A DNA stretch of 64,000 nucleotides. Origin: Pomacea canaliculata. Lineage: Eukaryota > Mollusca > Gastropoda > Architaenioglossa > Ampullariidae. The notes beneath the pieces are model-generated. The model was not told the DNA's origin, did no database searches, and worked only from the letters and a program-made list of their open reading frames with translations. The DNA lies in NCBI RefSeq assembly GCF_003073045.1, contig NC_037594.1, positions 23,504,927-23,568,926 on the forward strand, read 5' to 3'. The position numbers were made by a program, and so were the translations under genes. Shown here piece after piece: positions 38,111-51,900 of the stretch (position 1 is its first letter; the number at the start of each line of letters is the position of its first letter).

Positions 38111-39112
38111 TCTCTGCCAGTGTTGAGGAATGAGATGTATAAGCAATAGTAGACAACAAATCGGTGCCGTCTTGTTGCCGGCGCCATGTACGCACATTCA
38201 TCAGCAGTCGCTATCCTTGCGGTCAGCGAGGAAGAAGGGGCCACCCTCAGTCCCCGAGATGTTTGACGGTGATGTAGGGAAAATTGAGACAAAAGTTCTC
38301 CATCAGCGGAGGCTCCAGCCCTGCAATCTGGAGCTTCATGCGACCTGCACGAGACATGCGAGAAGTTTATTGTGTACTAAACGATGAAGGAATGGATGAC
38401 ATAAAGTAATGTGTATTTCGTCCTGTTGAAATTCAAGACATTGTTTATACCGATCCTCGCGTTGTAAAGATCAATTTCAAAGTCCGGTGCTGGCAGGAAG
38501 GGAGTGAGCTTACGAAGGTGTGGGGGCTGGTTTCATGCACTCGAATGGTTTTTCGAACCTGGCTTATGATACATAAACAAAAGAAACCCCCCAAAAACAA
38601 CAAATGCCTGGTTCCTCATTGGCTCATACGTTCACCGTTGTTTTTAGAACAGGTTCACTAGTTAGGCACGGCATCATACCTAAGATTTATTCATTCTGAC
38701 GCTAGCCAGAACCTGTTTACCCACACCCTAAACTTTCCAATTACAACACATACAACAATAAGGTCTTGATGACCTTCAAGCTTACAATCTAAATTTCCCT
38801 ACTTTTCACTTTGCAACAGCCTCCCCAGATCTTTGAGATCGAGTTCAGACGGCATGAGGTGCTTAGTGTATTCAGTAACCAGTCCGATTAATCTGCCTGA
38901 GTCACGGTGTTGACCTCAGATCGGTTTTAATTAGAATCAACTTTGAGAAGTTTCCTTTGACAAGAGAAGTCTTAGTAACACGGCAATATTGGATACATTA
39001 TAATTACAATAAACTGTAGGCCAACACAACACGCAGCTTTCATCGTTGAATTTTTCTCGCATGTTCATGTCTGGCGTCTTTGCTTAGTAGACGACTAACA
39101 GTAAAACCAATC
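38111..39112. other. Intergenic / 3' UTR of the F-box gene
   Basis: No coding evidence. A minus-strand AATAAA (TTTATT on the plus strand, 38686-38691) lies about 420 bases beyond the F-box stop codon and is a plausible polyadenylation signal. Confidence 0.5.
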
Positions 39113-40986
39113 CTAGGTATTAGTGAGTGCGAATAGATGCAAATGCATACCTCGTTTTTCTGCAACCACGGCTTTGTGGATGTTGAGGAGTGTGTCAACG
39201 GGTACACGCATCGTCAAAATCACGTCACTTAGAAATCGGCACTGCCGAAACAGGCGCACCAGGTCTGCTTCATAAGGCCAGATGGCGCCCATCTCGCTCC
39301 AGTTGATGTGGAAGGTCGCTAGGGAAAAAAGCATCATTCAAACAGTGCACAACTCTAGCGGCCATGACAAAGTTGATTCCACTAAAGTCATCATGCAGAT
39401 ATTCTGAGATGAAGACACATTGTAAGGTGTTTATACAGAGCCCAGCAGAAGTGTTACATAAGGATAATGACGTTGAGGAGGACGACGAGGATGACAAGGA
39501 AGATGTTGATAAGGATGACAGCGACAAAGATGACGAATATTTTCTTAATTTTATCTTAGGATTTAGGTTCTATTGTTATATCTTCTGCAAGCGAGAGCTG
39601 TTGAATTAACTGATTACCGGTGATTGATTTAGGGCACCGTGTCAATGCCAACAGAGAACACACCGTCCACTCGAATTGACTACAGCATTCGTAATTAGTT
39701 ACAAAATAACAATGGGATGAAAGTGAGATCAAACTGATTTGATTTGAAACATCATTTAGAGAGAATGTTTTTTCCCAAACGTGTTATTGCGCAGAATAGT
39801 CCAGGCAGTGACTGATAAATAGAAACAAATTTTAAAATAAAGAGATGATGAATGAATGAATGTGCAAAGTCATTGTGTGTGTGTGTGTGAGAGAGAGAGA
39901 CAGATAGACCGTACTCAGGTAGCCACTATAATGCTGATTCATCAGATCCATCAAGACCCTAAGGTGCGGAAGAAAATCCTCCAAGCCAAAGAAGAGTGAC
40001 GCCACCACTGAGGTCACGCGCAGCTCTGCGAGCGGAATGCCGGGAACGAGGACTCGCGTGAAGTCGTTGGCGCGGAACCGACCTTTCATGGTGATGAAGA
40101 CACGTAGCAAAGGACACCTGCCCGCAGCGGAACGCCATCCCGCGGAAGTCAACACAGACTTGCTGGGGATGGCTGTTGAGAGCGGAATCAGGTGTATGTA
40201 CTGGGAGACCTCCACCTGCAGCTGCAGGACCCGCAGCGTGTTGGACGGGTTGGTCAGGTTGTCCAACACGTCGTCGTTGACATAGCTGTGGTTGAGGCAC
40301 AGATGCCGTAGGGAGTCGAAACGCCTCATCTCTACCGGAAACAAAGGGCAGTCCAAGATGTTGGCCTCCTGCATGAAGAAGTGACGAAGCTCTAGGTAGG
40401 TTAAAGGACTTTGCGGGTTCTTGACACTTCGGCGCCCCTTGTAGGCGATGGCCTTCAGCACTCGCGTTCCGTCGGGTCGTCCCATCTGGCAGCAAGCCAG
40501 GTCGATCTCCTCCAGCCATTTCTGTCGGCGTAGGAAGGTGCACAGTGCGCGGACCATGCGGTTGCGGTGGCGTGCAATGCGGTACACGGGGGACTGAAAG
40601 TACTCCAGACCGGTGCACTGGAAGCTCTTCAGGCGTAGCGAGAGGGTGGCGCGGTCGCTCAAGAAGGCCTCGACAGACCGCGAAATGGTCTTGGCGTTCA
40701 GGACGACCGGCATGCCGATTTCTAGGACCATGTGCAAGACGTGGGCACCCAGCGCGCTCTCCACAAACTTGCAGGCCCGCCATGCCTCCTTCCCGTTCGT
40801 GCCGCGGAAGGAAAATGTGTGGTGTCTCCACAGATGTGGTGTGTTCACTACCGCGTTCCACGCTTTACACACCAAGCCAGCCTGGCACCTGTCCTTTTCA
40901 GGCAGCAAGGCGAAGACTGTCGTAAGGATGTCTACCGGCATGAGATGCCAGTGTGATACTTCCGCAGTCCTCCTAGTGGACACCAT
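39113..40986 (-). CDS. F-box protein, FBXO39-like, two coding exons
   Basis: Predicted substrate-recognition subunit of an SCF (SKP1-CUL1-F-box) E3 ubiquitin ligase. Exon 1 40986-39915 and exon 2 39318-39113 are joined in phase 1 (CTGA|GTACGG donor, TTTCCCTAG acceptor), 425 residues. Residues ~14-56 are the F-box: LMPVDILTTVFALLPEKDRC, then VCKAWNAVVNTPHLWRHHTF. The remainder is a leucine-rich-repeat-like region (LTYLELRHFF, FDSLRHLCLNHSYVNDDVLD, NTLRVLQLQ) whose layout and length match vertebrate FBXO39. Exon 2 ends with LVRLFRQCRFLSDVIL and MHLHLFALTNT. The first methionine codon in frame is at 40986. The exon is GC-richer than its surroundings and has long antisense shadow frames. FBXO33 is another possible relative. 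The substrate is unknown. It is head to head with the ADAM gene, 2 kb away. Confidence 0.88.
39881..39902. repeat. (TG)n(AG)n dinucleotide repeat in F-box intron
   Basis: GTGTGTGTGTGTG followed by AGAGAGAGAGA, immediately downstream of the exon 1 donor on the minus strand. Confidence 0.85.
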
Positions 40987-42970
40987 AACTGCCACAGCCA
41001 GCAAAGGCAGTCAGCGCGGGGTGCGGTGGATTACGTTCACACGCTTCAATGACACATCAATGACGCCATTACCAATTAATGATATCATAACAGACGTCAT
41101 TCCCCTTGTGATCTCTGACAATGACGCAACAAGAAGAGATCAAAGGTTGTTTACATAATTAAAACATGATAGCATTAGACAGCGTCTGGTGACATTACAG
41201 CGACCCAACAACATCGAATATGTCGACGTCTTGGGTTTTTCTTTTCCCCAAAACATTGAATTCAACTGAACTCGAACATTGTGTCAAGGATCATTCCGTG
41301 TCAAACCCAATCTTTACATGCTACATACTTTTCTTAATAAGATGCGACTTTAAGTGTCGTTTAAAAAGTTCTAAACTTCACCCAGAAAGAGCTAAATATT
41401 TTTGTTGTTGTATCACACTATCACTTCTGATAAAACTAGAAAAACTAAAACAGATTTCTGTTTTAATTGGTGTGATAGTGAGGCCCATACAAAGATGAAG
41501 GGTAGTGCAACAAATTTTGGATTTTGGATGACAGACGTCTTCCTGTCCAGCAGATATCTAAGTCCATATATAGGCGTGAGTTCTGGTTGAGTCCACACTC
41601 TTTTAACTGAGATCTTGGGGATGAGCAAGCTGTCTTCAAGAAGGGTCCGAAGAATATTGACCTCAGAGCAAAAGCTTCAGAGAGTTGGCATTTCCAGGAC
41701 ACTTCTGACTCGCTTTTAGACTAACCCTGAGAATTTCTAGCGCCGATTAGTAACTCAAAATGAAACTTAGGTTCGAACACGAACTTGTATTACTGGACTG
41801 CTGGCAGACGATTTTTCCCAGTTAACTACTAAAACGAGGTAGGTGTATACAAAGTTTCCGGTTTTTATGGCTCACCGAGACAAAAAGCAGAGAACTTCGC
41901 AATGGTCTCGGCAGACAGACAGCAATCCACCTAAATCCGTGCTTCGAACTTGAATCAAAGAATCAAAGATTCAAAGCAAACAGTTGAAACACTGTGGTTC
42001 TCCAACCCCGAAGAAATTCAAGCAGGCAGCCTCTGTTGGCAAGGTGATGGCTTTTTTTTAATATATATTTTTTATATAGATTCTGAAGTTAAAAACTCTA
42101 AATACAATATAACAGACGAAGAAGAACGATTTCACAATACCACATGGTAAGCACACCGTTGATGTTCGTCAGATTTTGCAAGGTGCAGGAGACCATTACA
42201 ATTTATGGTTGTTCACTGACGTAGTGTCACAGTGTGTGAAAATCTGCCATCGAGACGTACTTGAACATTTCTATGGCCATATAGTTGCTCATACGGTTGT
42301 TGGTGTATAAGATATATGCACACGAGATGCATCATTTTAGAGCTGTGCGCAGATCCCATCATTGCTGGAGCTGCTTACACCTCACCCCCAACTACTTTTT
42401 TTTCTTTTTCGAACGCAGTTAAAGAGTAAAGCTTACAAAGTTTTGAAGAGATCATATTTAGCTATTTAGAGGATTTTACGAGCAATTTTCTAAAGTAAAT
42501 GAAAATTAAAATCTGACAGGAGGGATCGAGAGAGAAAGAACAAATTAAATGCATGAAGAAATTCATTCAGTGTTATTATCCCAAGTTCTTATGACATCTA
42601 AATCAAATAAAATAAGTATGAATTAAAGTACATTGCGACTGGACCTGACATATATGTACATAAAAACCTGCAACAGCTATATATATGCAATTTGAGCGTC
42701 GACAGTGAATTAAACATAACAATGACTGGGGCAAATGAGCACATGTACCAGGCATGAAAGCTTTTTGGTAGGTCAGCGTAGTCTTATTTTCAAAGATCGC
42801 AACAACAAAGATCGCTCCTTGTTCGCTGCATATATTTTAATAACGAGACAACAACGAGGGATTGTTCGCCCCGAAGTCACACGATCTTCACACGGAAACA
42901 GCCGACAGTTCTCGGCCTCAAGCGCCGCCTACGATGACGACACTCCTAGCAGCAAGGGAGCGAAAAAAGG
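40987..42970. other. Shared upstream region of the divergent F-box and ADAM genes
   Basis: Two kilobases between the two start codons. The region 42735-42970 is richer in G+C with several ATGs upstream of the ADAM start and is likely its promoter and 5' UTR. 41779-41950 carries a dispersed repeat. No TATA box stands out. Confidence 0.45.
41779..41950. repeat. Dispersed repeat, copy B
   Basis: Matches 10733-10810 (CTGGCAGACGATTTTT, AACGAGG, TTTCCGGTT) in its first half and 11747-11815 (GTCTCGGCA.ACAGACA.CAATCCA) in its second half. This links the two separate pieces into one family. Confidence 0.6.
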
Positions 42971-45900
42971 ATGGAACCCCTCCACCCTCCAAACATGGCT
43001 GCTTTTTTCATTTACCTGTATCTTTGGCTTTCGATAAGGAGTCTCAGCTATGCCCTACTCGCCGCAAAAATATATGAACCGGGAAAACACCGCACAGGTA
43101 TGTTTTATTTAATATTTATCCTTCCGTTTTATCCTCTTCATCTTCTTGATCGAACACTGTAGCAGACAGTGGCTAAGGCGTGAAATGCGAATGAATCACT
43201 TAACACAAAGGTTTCTGTGTCAGTTATCAGATTCTGCGTAAAATGTAAAAATCAGAATATGAGATATTATTATTGTTGTTGTTGATGTAATAACCTTTTG
43301 GGATTTAGATTTTTCCATCATTATAAAGTGAACGAGGACTAAGTTATGATAGCATCCTTGTCAGCAATCAGCATCCGTGTCGTTTTAACTCGTTAGAAGT
43401 GGGAGGACTACTGACATTTGATAAACAGTAAAATCATATTTGGCCTTAGATCGAATGAAAGACATAATCGATGTGTACAGTAAGAATACTCAGAAAATAT
43501 CAGAAGTCAAATTATTGCCTGAAATAATGGGAGTGGCAGAGCACACAAACCCGTAAAGGAGCATCCTTTATGGGGTCATTTGGTCAGTGGGCGATGACCA
43601 GTCACTGCAATACTTTGTCATGAAACCTTATCGGGTGGTAGATATTTTATTTAAATAGCTTAAGTCCAGAATTAGACGAAAGAGATAACTAGCACACTGC
43701 CAGATGTCATGTTTGTGAATGTGTGTGTGTGTGTGTGATGAACTTGGCTGTAATTAATTTAGGAATAAACACCAGTTGCTGCCCATAAATTTGGGAAATG
43801 TATGTGTATATTTTAATAATTTGTTTTATTTTGGCATGTCATATGAAATTTCACCTACTGAAGATATGCTGCTAATATTATAATCATAGTAATGGGCATT
43901 TGCAGCACCACGACCAAGATAGATTGCACTCGCTGCACAGACCAGTAATAATAATATGCTTAAGGCTACACTGGAATCTTATTCAGTTTAAAGCAGAGAA
44001 GATTTTAATAATTTTTTTTGTAACAAATGTTTTTGATATGTTAGATGCTGAAGACTTTTCCACCTAAACTGTACTGATTTTTGTCCTGAATATTTGTTTA
44101 ATTAGCTAAAATGCAATTTCTCATATATATATATATTGTTAGCACAAGGATACTTATATGTATCCCTGATTTTTTATTTAGACTTTTCTATTCTTACATG
44201 CAATACTTTTTCAGATGCTATGTCAAAAGGTGTGCAGCCAGGTGTTGCTGTGTTTGAGATATATGATGACAGTGATATACATGTGTATGCTGATGGACAG
44301 CAGGTATTCAATACAACTTCAGAGGTGAGGAGTACAGCCGTTGTAATTTTAGATGGAAGAGAGCTTACATGGTATTTTTGTACAATATCAGTATGTGCAG
44401 TCAACAAATTTAACACATAACCAATGTGACATTCATGTCTAAAAGTGCAAGAATTTCCAGATTAATCAAATGATTAACACTTTCAAATGAGGAAGGTTTT
44501 GGGGTTTATAAGTGCTGTCATTGTGTTAAATAACTTAATAAGCTATCATTTTTTATTCTGAATAATGTCAAAACTGAAAGTAGAGCTTTGTTGGTTATGG
44601 GTGTGTTAAGTGTTAGCATTGAAGGTTTACAGGCTTTGTTAAAGTTATCTGGGGAATGAAATGTTCATTAGTACTCTCTCTCTCTTTCTCCCTTGCTGTA
44701 TTGTCTCTGCACACAATATTCATGCATTATTTTACAGTTTTTATTTTTTTCTTTATTTTATACTTACATAGTTTCATGTTCTCTGTTATTTGAGCATCCA
44801 TTTAGAAGAAGATAAATTTTAATTGACAAGGATGTGTGTATGTATTTTTTATTAGCATTTCCCTTGTTTCATTATCATTATTATATGATGTTTTATATTA
44901 CATGAATTTTAAGTTTTGTTTTTAAATTTGCAGAATGGTCATTTTCCAAATATAACATTACAATTTACAGCCTTTGGCAGAAACATTCTGTTAGACCTCC
45001 ATTTAACCAGGTATTTTTATTAGTTTCCTTTATGCCAATAATATATTTTGTTAAAACACCTGAGTATTTACAGTACCAAATAACTTGGTATCTTTTTAAT
45101 TTAAAGCTAATTTTCAGTTCATATAAAGAAAGCTGCATCATTTTATACACAGAGCCCATTGTACTTATAATTTTTTAAAGACTTTTCTCATGTCCATATT
45201 TAATTTTTTCTTATTCTAGGGATCTTTTTTCTGCATCATACATAAAGAAGTTACAGCACCATGAGAGAAAATTTATAAAGATTTTGCATGTAAGTATACT
45301 AAAGCAAATTGCTATGTGACTTTCATCAAGTTATATTTTTTACTGTGATGAACTTAACCATGTTGTGATAAGAATTACTTAACATTCAAAATCTGTTTAT
45401 GTGTATCATATGAAGTGTGTAAAAATATTTGTGGTCAGAATGTTTTGTCTTCAGATTAAAAAATATAACCTCTTTTGTGCAAATAAGTGTGTAAAATGTA
45501 TTAAATGTATTAACAAAATAGAGAGAGCTGATTCACAAAGAAAAACCCATCAAGAAAAACAAAACAAATTAAAAATAATGTAAACTTTAACCGCATGATA
45601 AGAACACTCTAGTACTGATGGCAGTTTGATTGCTTTAGGTGGAACAATTGAAATACTAATCAACTTGCAAAGGTGATATTTTTCCCCCCTACAAGAAGTC
45701 GAAATATAGAACTTGTTGGTTAATAAGTCATAATGTCATAAAGCATTACTTTGAATGAAGATGTTTCAAATATGGATAGGTTAGCAGTGTCATATCATTA
45801 TGCCTTCATCATAATTTATTATCATTTCCATCATTTCAAATAATAAAGTGCTTGGTGGGTCTTTGAGCAGTAAGAGGTCTACGGTTACTAGGGAAAGGCT

Positions 45901-48900
45901 TGAACAGGGTAGAATCCAATTCTCTGCCAGTTTTTAGTAAACCATATGCTGTTGTTACTTTGTGCGGAGGAGTTTTTTCCTGTGTTTATGGGCATCTTTA
46001 ATCTGGTCGTCAAATATCTTAGGTGTAAAGCTTGAGGGTATTCCCAGATATGGTTGCCAGTCACACAGTTGTAATGTCTTAAAACTGGGGGAGGAACTTT
46101 TGTTCATTTATTTTTAACAGAGAGTATATTGGGAAACACACTATCCACATAAATGTTGTCGCTTTCTATTACTGATTAAAAAAAAAAAGGAAATAGGCAA
46201 GTTAGGCCACCATTTGAGTGCAGTGTCTATGGCGCATTTCACAGATGTTTGTGACTGGAAGTAACTTAACTTTTGAACAATTGTCTGAGCCCTAGCACTT
46301 GAATCTTTTAGGATAGGTTGCAAGTTTATCATGAAAGATGTGCGTGTGTGTAAACATTCAGATGAGATATTTGAGCCTTCTTGAAGAATGCATCACCATT
46401 GATTTTTGTCAGCTGATAACGTCAGTGATGTAAATGTATTCCAGAAACTTCTAGTGTTTTTTGCCAGGTTTCGGTCTGGTTTGTTCATTATCTTCTGTAC
46501 ATTTCACTGTGTTTTTTTTCTTCTTACTTTTTCTTTTTCACGTAGTCCTCAGACCATAACCCTAATATTTTGTTCGAACATTTTATAAGTGTAGATTTAT
46601 TATTATTAAATATCTACACATAAATAAATGATTCAGAGCATATCCTATAGACTTTCTGTAGCCCTCCAGAAGAACAATAGCAGCCTAGCAAATACTTTCA
46701 CTGAGTTCATGTGTTTTCTTTTTTTTATTTGGTGGTGGGTTTTTTATTATTTTGTGGGGTTTTTTCCTTCTTGTCTGTCCAGAATTAATGAATGAATAGC
46801 TTTTATTCCAAATTCAAGAGACATTTTATATCTTGACAAAGTTATTGATATAGTAAAGGTGAAGTGTTAGAAATATTATTAAACACCATACCATATCCAT
46901 TCATTGATAGGGTGCAGTTTTATAAACAATGGCATTGGACATGTTCATTTTCTGTATCCTGTCCAATGCATCCAATTGCTCATGTCCACAGAGTAGCATA
47001 CTCCAAATGTTTGAATCTGGGAATAGATACTGCCTGTTTTCAAAAGCCATTTTAGGTGTTTTGCATTGTACAGAGCTAATCACTAAACGCTGGCACTGCC
47101 AGGTGAAAATACTAAGTAGATTTTCATGCACCGTATGTTGGAATCTTTTATACATTATTAATTTATCACTCATTTTCTGCTTTGACTCTGTAGTGTAACA
47201 TCTCACTCAGCCACTTTAATTATCTACAAGTGCCAGTGAATGTGTTTGTGTAAATATGCTGTCATACATGTCATACATACAATGCCGTGAGAATGTGTAT
47301 GTACCTACATGCACTTACACTTTCACAAACAAGTAGGAGGAAGGAAAAGAGAGAGGGCAATCTTGTCTATTTTGGGCTTTTGACTTTATGTAACTATTCC
47401 CTTTTTGTTTGTTTTATCTCGTTGCATACCTCCTTGTCTTACCACAGAGAAAAGAGCACTGCTATTATCAAGGCAGCATTCGAAATTCCCCAAATTCTCA
47501 TGCAGCTGTTAGCTCTTGCAGTGGTTTCAGGTAATTGCGCATATTGTATGTGCTATTTTTTTGGCATGGTTGTTGCATGTGGCTTTATTCTTCTGAAATA
47601 TGAATTATCGGATTTTAAAGATGCAAAAAAGTAATAGTGGCATCTATATTAATAAAATTGTGTGGCCACTTATTGTTTTGGTTGTAGAGTATTGCCCTCA
47701 AAAATATAGCTGAAGGTAGGTAATTTATATATTCATTTTCTGATATCTTGTATAACAACCACATGTTAGCATTAACACAGTGGTTCTTGAAGTGATTAAA
47801 TCTGAAATATCATACTTTTAGTGGACTGACTCACCTACCCTTTGTGGTGCTTGTATCTCACACACTGTTTAAATATTAGCTGTGTCTATCCAGATGACTG
47901 TCAATTGAGCTGATATTTTGATATGATGTTTCTGAGACTTTTAAACTTAAATCTGATCTTTTGATGAGTCTGATAAACTATTAACTTTATGTTAAAAATC
48001 TGTTAGGATCATGTAAGTCACAATTCGCTTGGTAATTGATTATGGCCATTACAATGTTAGATATTTAGGATGTTCATAAAACTTAATAATAATAATGAAC
48101 ATTTTTAAAGCGCTTTCCAATGAGTTGCTTAGATCGTTTTTCTCTTGTCAAACCTGTTTCTCCTGTATACATGTCAACTTTTGGACCTGTGTCAAGTTAT
48201 CCTAAATGCACTGTTGTTAGTTCGGTAGTGTACTAACAGCATGATAATATTACAGTTATAATAGCATGTTGACTGTCTTGTGCTTCACAGCTATGCTAAT
48301 TTGATCTCATTCTTTGTGGAAAGGAGAGAATATTTTTAAGACTGTTGCGTTGCCATTTTGCTATATGTTGTAGATTATTTTGACCATACTTAGTAGTTCA
48401 TGTGTTTGTAGAACCATGTAGTGCCATGCAGACAACATTATTTCACTGTGTTTCATGTCTTTTGTTTTGTTTGCCCTGTCAGGAGATGGCCACTAATTGC
48501 CTGCATAGTGCTTAAACCATATAATTTGTTCATTTCCCTTGCGATAGATTTTTCTATGAGTTGGCAGTTCTTTCTAATAATCTTGTTTTGTACAAAGAAG
48601 TGTTGAGGATTGTGTTTGATGTTTGATGACAAATGTGTTAATTTTGTAACACATGTATATTTCTTAAAATTCACCGCGCAAACTTTTAATATCACAAGCA
48701 GTTTTATGATGTGATGAGACTGGATCTTTGGTTGTTAGGTATCGACAGGGTTAAGCGATGAGACGTGCATGTTTTTTAGGCATTGCTGCATACATTGTTT
48801 TTCATATTTTAAATGGAGTATTTCCATTGTTATCTCTGACAGCCATATCAGTAAAACTGTATTCATTTATGAAAATTTTACACGTTTAGCAATATTCATG

Positions 48901-51900
48901 GAACAAATATGTCTTTTTACACAGCATCTTAGAATAAACCTAATTGTAATTTTTGTATGTTTTGTTACAGGGGCTATATTAACAGATAGTGAAGAAACAT
49001 ATCACATAGATCCTTTAAATGACACACTTCACAGAGTGTTCAGAAACAGTGACAGGAAGAAATTACCATTTCAGTGTGGTATGTATATTTATAAACATGT
49101 TGTCTTATCATTATCAGACTCAATTACCCTTCCTACATTAGACCACAACACTTCCTAGTTTGACTTTTTGTACTTTTAATTTAGTATATTTATAAAAATG
49201 CAAGAAAATCAAACATGTCATTGTTTCAATCAACAGGAACTAATCGCCATGATATTTATCAACCTCCAAGTGCTATATATCAGGATCATGCAAGAGTAAG
49301 TCATTATGTTCATCTTTACAAAAATTTATTTTTGAACTTTTTTTATTAAAAAGAGCAGAAGACCTTGAAGCCTTGATTACACTTTCTCATAGGTGGAATT
49401 GTATTTTATTATGTTTTTCAGTTTTAAACACTGGATCAAATATGGTTTATCATATAACTGTTAATAAGATGCGTGGAGATTGTTAGAGTGCCTTTCTGTA
49501 TGGTCTATTGTTTCAGATTTTTATTGAAGTTAATCTGATAGTTTTCTTTAAAGTTTCACAAAGTAGTGTTAATTTAAGTATAACAAATGTTAAAAGCTTT
49601 ACTATATGAAAACTGAAAACTGTTACGTTATGATTAAGAACTACATGAAAAAAGGAGGTAGAAGGTGCACAAGCATGCATGCACAAAGAATATACTTGCA
49701 CATTGTGTGTTTGATCATGGCATATCATTTTGCAATTTTGTCTTTTGTTATGCAGAAAAAAAGGAGCATACATGGTCCATACGACAAAAATCAGTACACT
49801 CGCTTTGTAGAGCTTTACTTGGTTAATGACTACAGGACTGTGAGTATTCATTTATCATTGATTATAAAACTAAATGTGAATGTGAAAATGAGTCAGGGTG
49901 CATTTGCCCTTTGAGTAATCAGGGTTGAGAGACTGCAAAAATGTATTTTCCAGCATAGAAATAATTTTATATTATGCTGCATTTCTGATTGACTTGGTTT
50001 GAGACTTAAAATTGACTAATTTTGGCATCTTAAAACACTGCAGTCTTTAACAGAAACGCTGATATTTGTGAATGGGATCACCTAATTTTTTTTTTTTTAA
50101 TTTTGGCATTTCTATTATATTCTCTTCTCATTTTTTTTTCAGTTTCAGCGTCACAAAGAAAATGCAGATGAGGTCTTTAGAAGATCTCAAGATATAGCTA
50201 ACATTGTGAACAGTGTGAGAGATTTTTTCTTTTATCATTAGAGATGTTTTAATAATTTTCATAACTGTGTAGAGAGTCTGTTGATTTTGCTCAGCTTCTC
50301 TAGATTTTTAGTGTGATTTAATGTCAGCAAGGGGATTGTTAGATTTTGAAATGAATTATATCTTGAATGTTACTGATTATATTTACTTGCCAGTAAACTT
50401 AATAGATTGATGAAAAGCATAATTTATTCTTATATTATTTCATTTGTAGTGGCGAAAGTTCATTTTGTACTTTGTTTATATGTGTGATTTCTTCCAATTG
50501 GACTAAAATTCTCTTTAGGAAGGCAAACTGCATTCATTATTAAAATATAGTTGAGATTTATTATATAATCAACATTTATTTATTTCATTTTTACAGCTAT
50601 ATCGACAGCTGAATATCTATGTAGTACTGGTAGGGGTGGAAGTGTGGGGAACTGGTGACAAAATAGGCATCACTTCCAGTGCAGATACTACAATGGAAAA
50701 CTTCCTTCGTTACCGCAAGGAACGCATTAACCCTTACCATCCAAATGACAATGCTCAACTCATAACGTAAGTATCTGTGAGCTACATATACCATCAAAAA
50801 GTGTAGGACTGAAGAGCAGTATGGCTAGTAACTTGGGTTGTTTTTAACAGTAAATAGAAATACAAAGTTGACTGACGTTAAAATGCTTCCACTGAAGAAA
50901 TCATGAACTTTTGTAAAATCAAAGTATGTGATATTAGGAAGCTACTTTGTCATGGAACTTTCCTTGATATGATAAAGAAAGAACCAGTCAACAGTTAGTA
51001 TTGAAGAAACTGTTTGTGTTGTTTCAGTGGCATTCACTTTGATCATGGTGTAGTGGGAAAGGCAATCAAAGGTCCTATCTGCACCCATCAGTTTTCTGGA
51101 GGTGTTAGCATGGTAAGCAAGTCACAGATTAGAAGTGTTCAGCACTTGAAGAATGCAATATGAGTGCCGGTTTAGCATGGTAAAGAATCCACGCGTTTTA
51201 AGCATTCAAGACTGGGACATAGTAGATTTAGAGTTTCACAAATCAATGACTGATCAGCCTTTTGTTTTGCATGTAAATGAAGATGATTATGAGGTAGAAT
51301 GTCTGTTGCATATTGCAGTGTTTGTAATATGATTTGACAATTATGCTGTCTTGTTAATAAGCTGAATTTTTTTGTTCTTGAAAAATTAAGGGAAAACATC
51401 ATGAGTACCAAGAGAAAGTGTGTGTTTGTGTGTGAAATAGAGAAAGAGCAAGAGATAACAAGCATATATGTTTCCACATTTATCTGCATATTGTCTCTAT
51501 TTTCTGAGCACAAAGCTAATATTACAGTTACTGCAAAGTACTAATGAAGTGAATTATTTTATATTATTTTTATCCGAGGAGATTTTTATGTAACAGATGT
51601 TTGTGTTTGGAGATAAAGATTTGCTCTTCCCATACTACCTTTTCTCAGGATTATGATGGTCTGGTTACACTGGTAGCCACAACGGTTGCTCACGAGATAG
51701 GACATAACTTTGGCATGGAACATGATAATGATACCAAGTGCAGCTGTCCTGAGGAGAAATGCATCATGGCTGCCACCAGCGGGTAAGACTTTCTGTTCTT
51801 TATTTTTGGGCTTGTTTATTTGCTGTCGCCAAGTCATCAATTAATTTATTTGCAGTCAGTTCACAATACTTTCTGTCTACAAATTTATAGTGGCATAGAA

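Noticed and set aside
39364..39609. Plus-strand frame with an acidic DNDVEEDDEDDKED run
   Set aside because: Lies in the F-box intron; the acidic part is a GAT/GAC-rich simple repeat and there is no homology.
40545..41158. Plus-strand frames of 120-180 codons opposite the F-box gene
   Set aside because: Antisense shadows of a GC-rich coding exon; the minus-strand frame carries the F-box homology.
42735..43037. 100-codon plus-strand frame overlapping the ADAM first exon
   Set aside because: Out of frame with the signal peptide; at most an upstream ORF in the 5' UTR.
47790..47812. CAGTGGTTCTTGAAGTG resembling a hAT MITE end
   Set aside because: No partner terminus or 8 bp duplication was found within several hundred bases.
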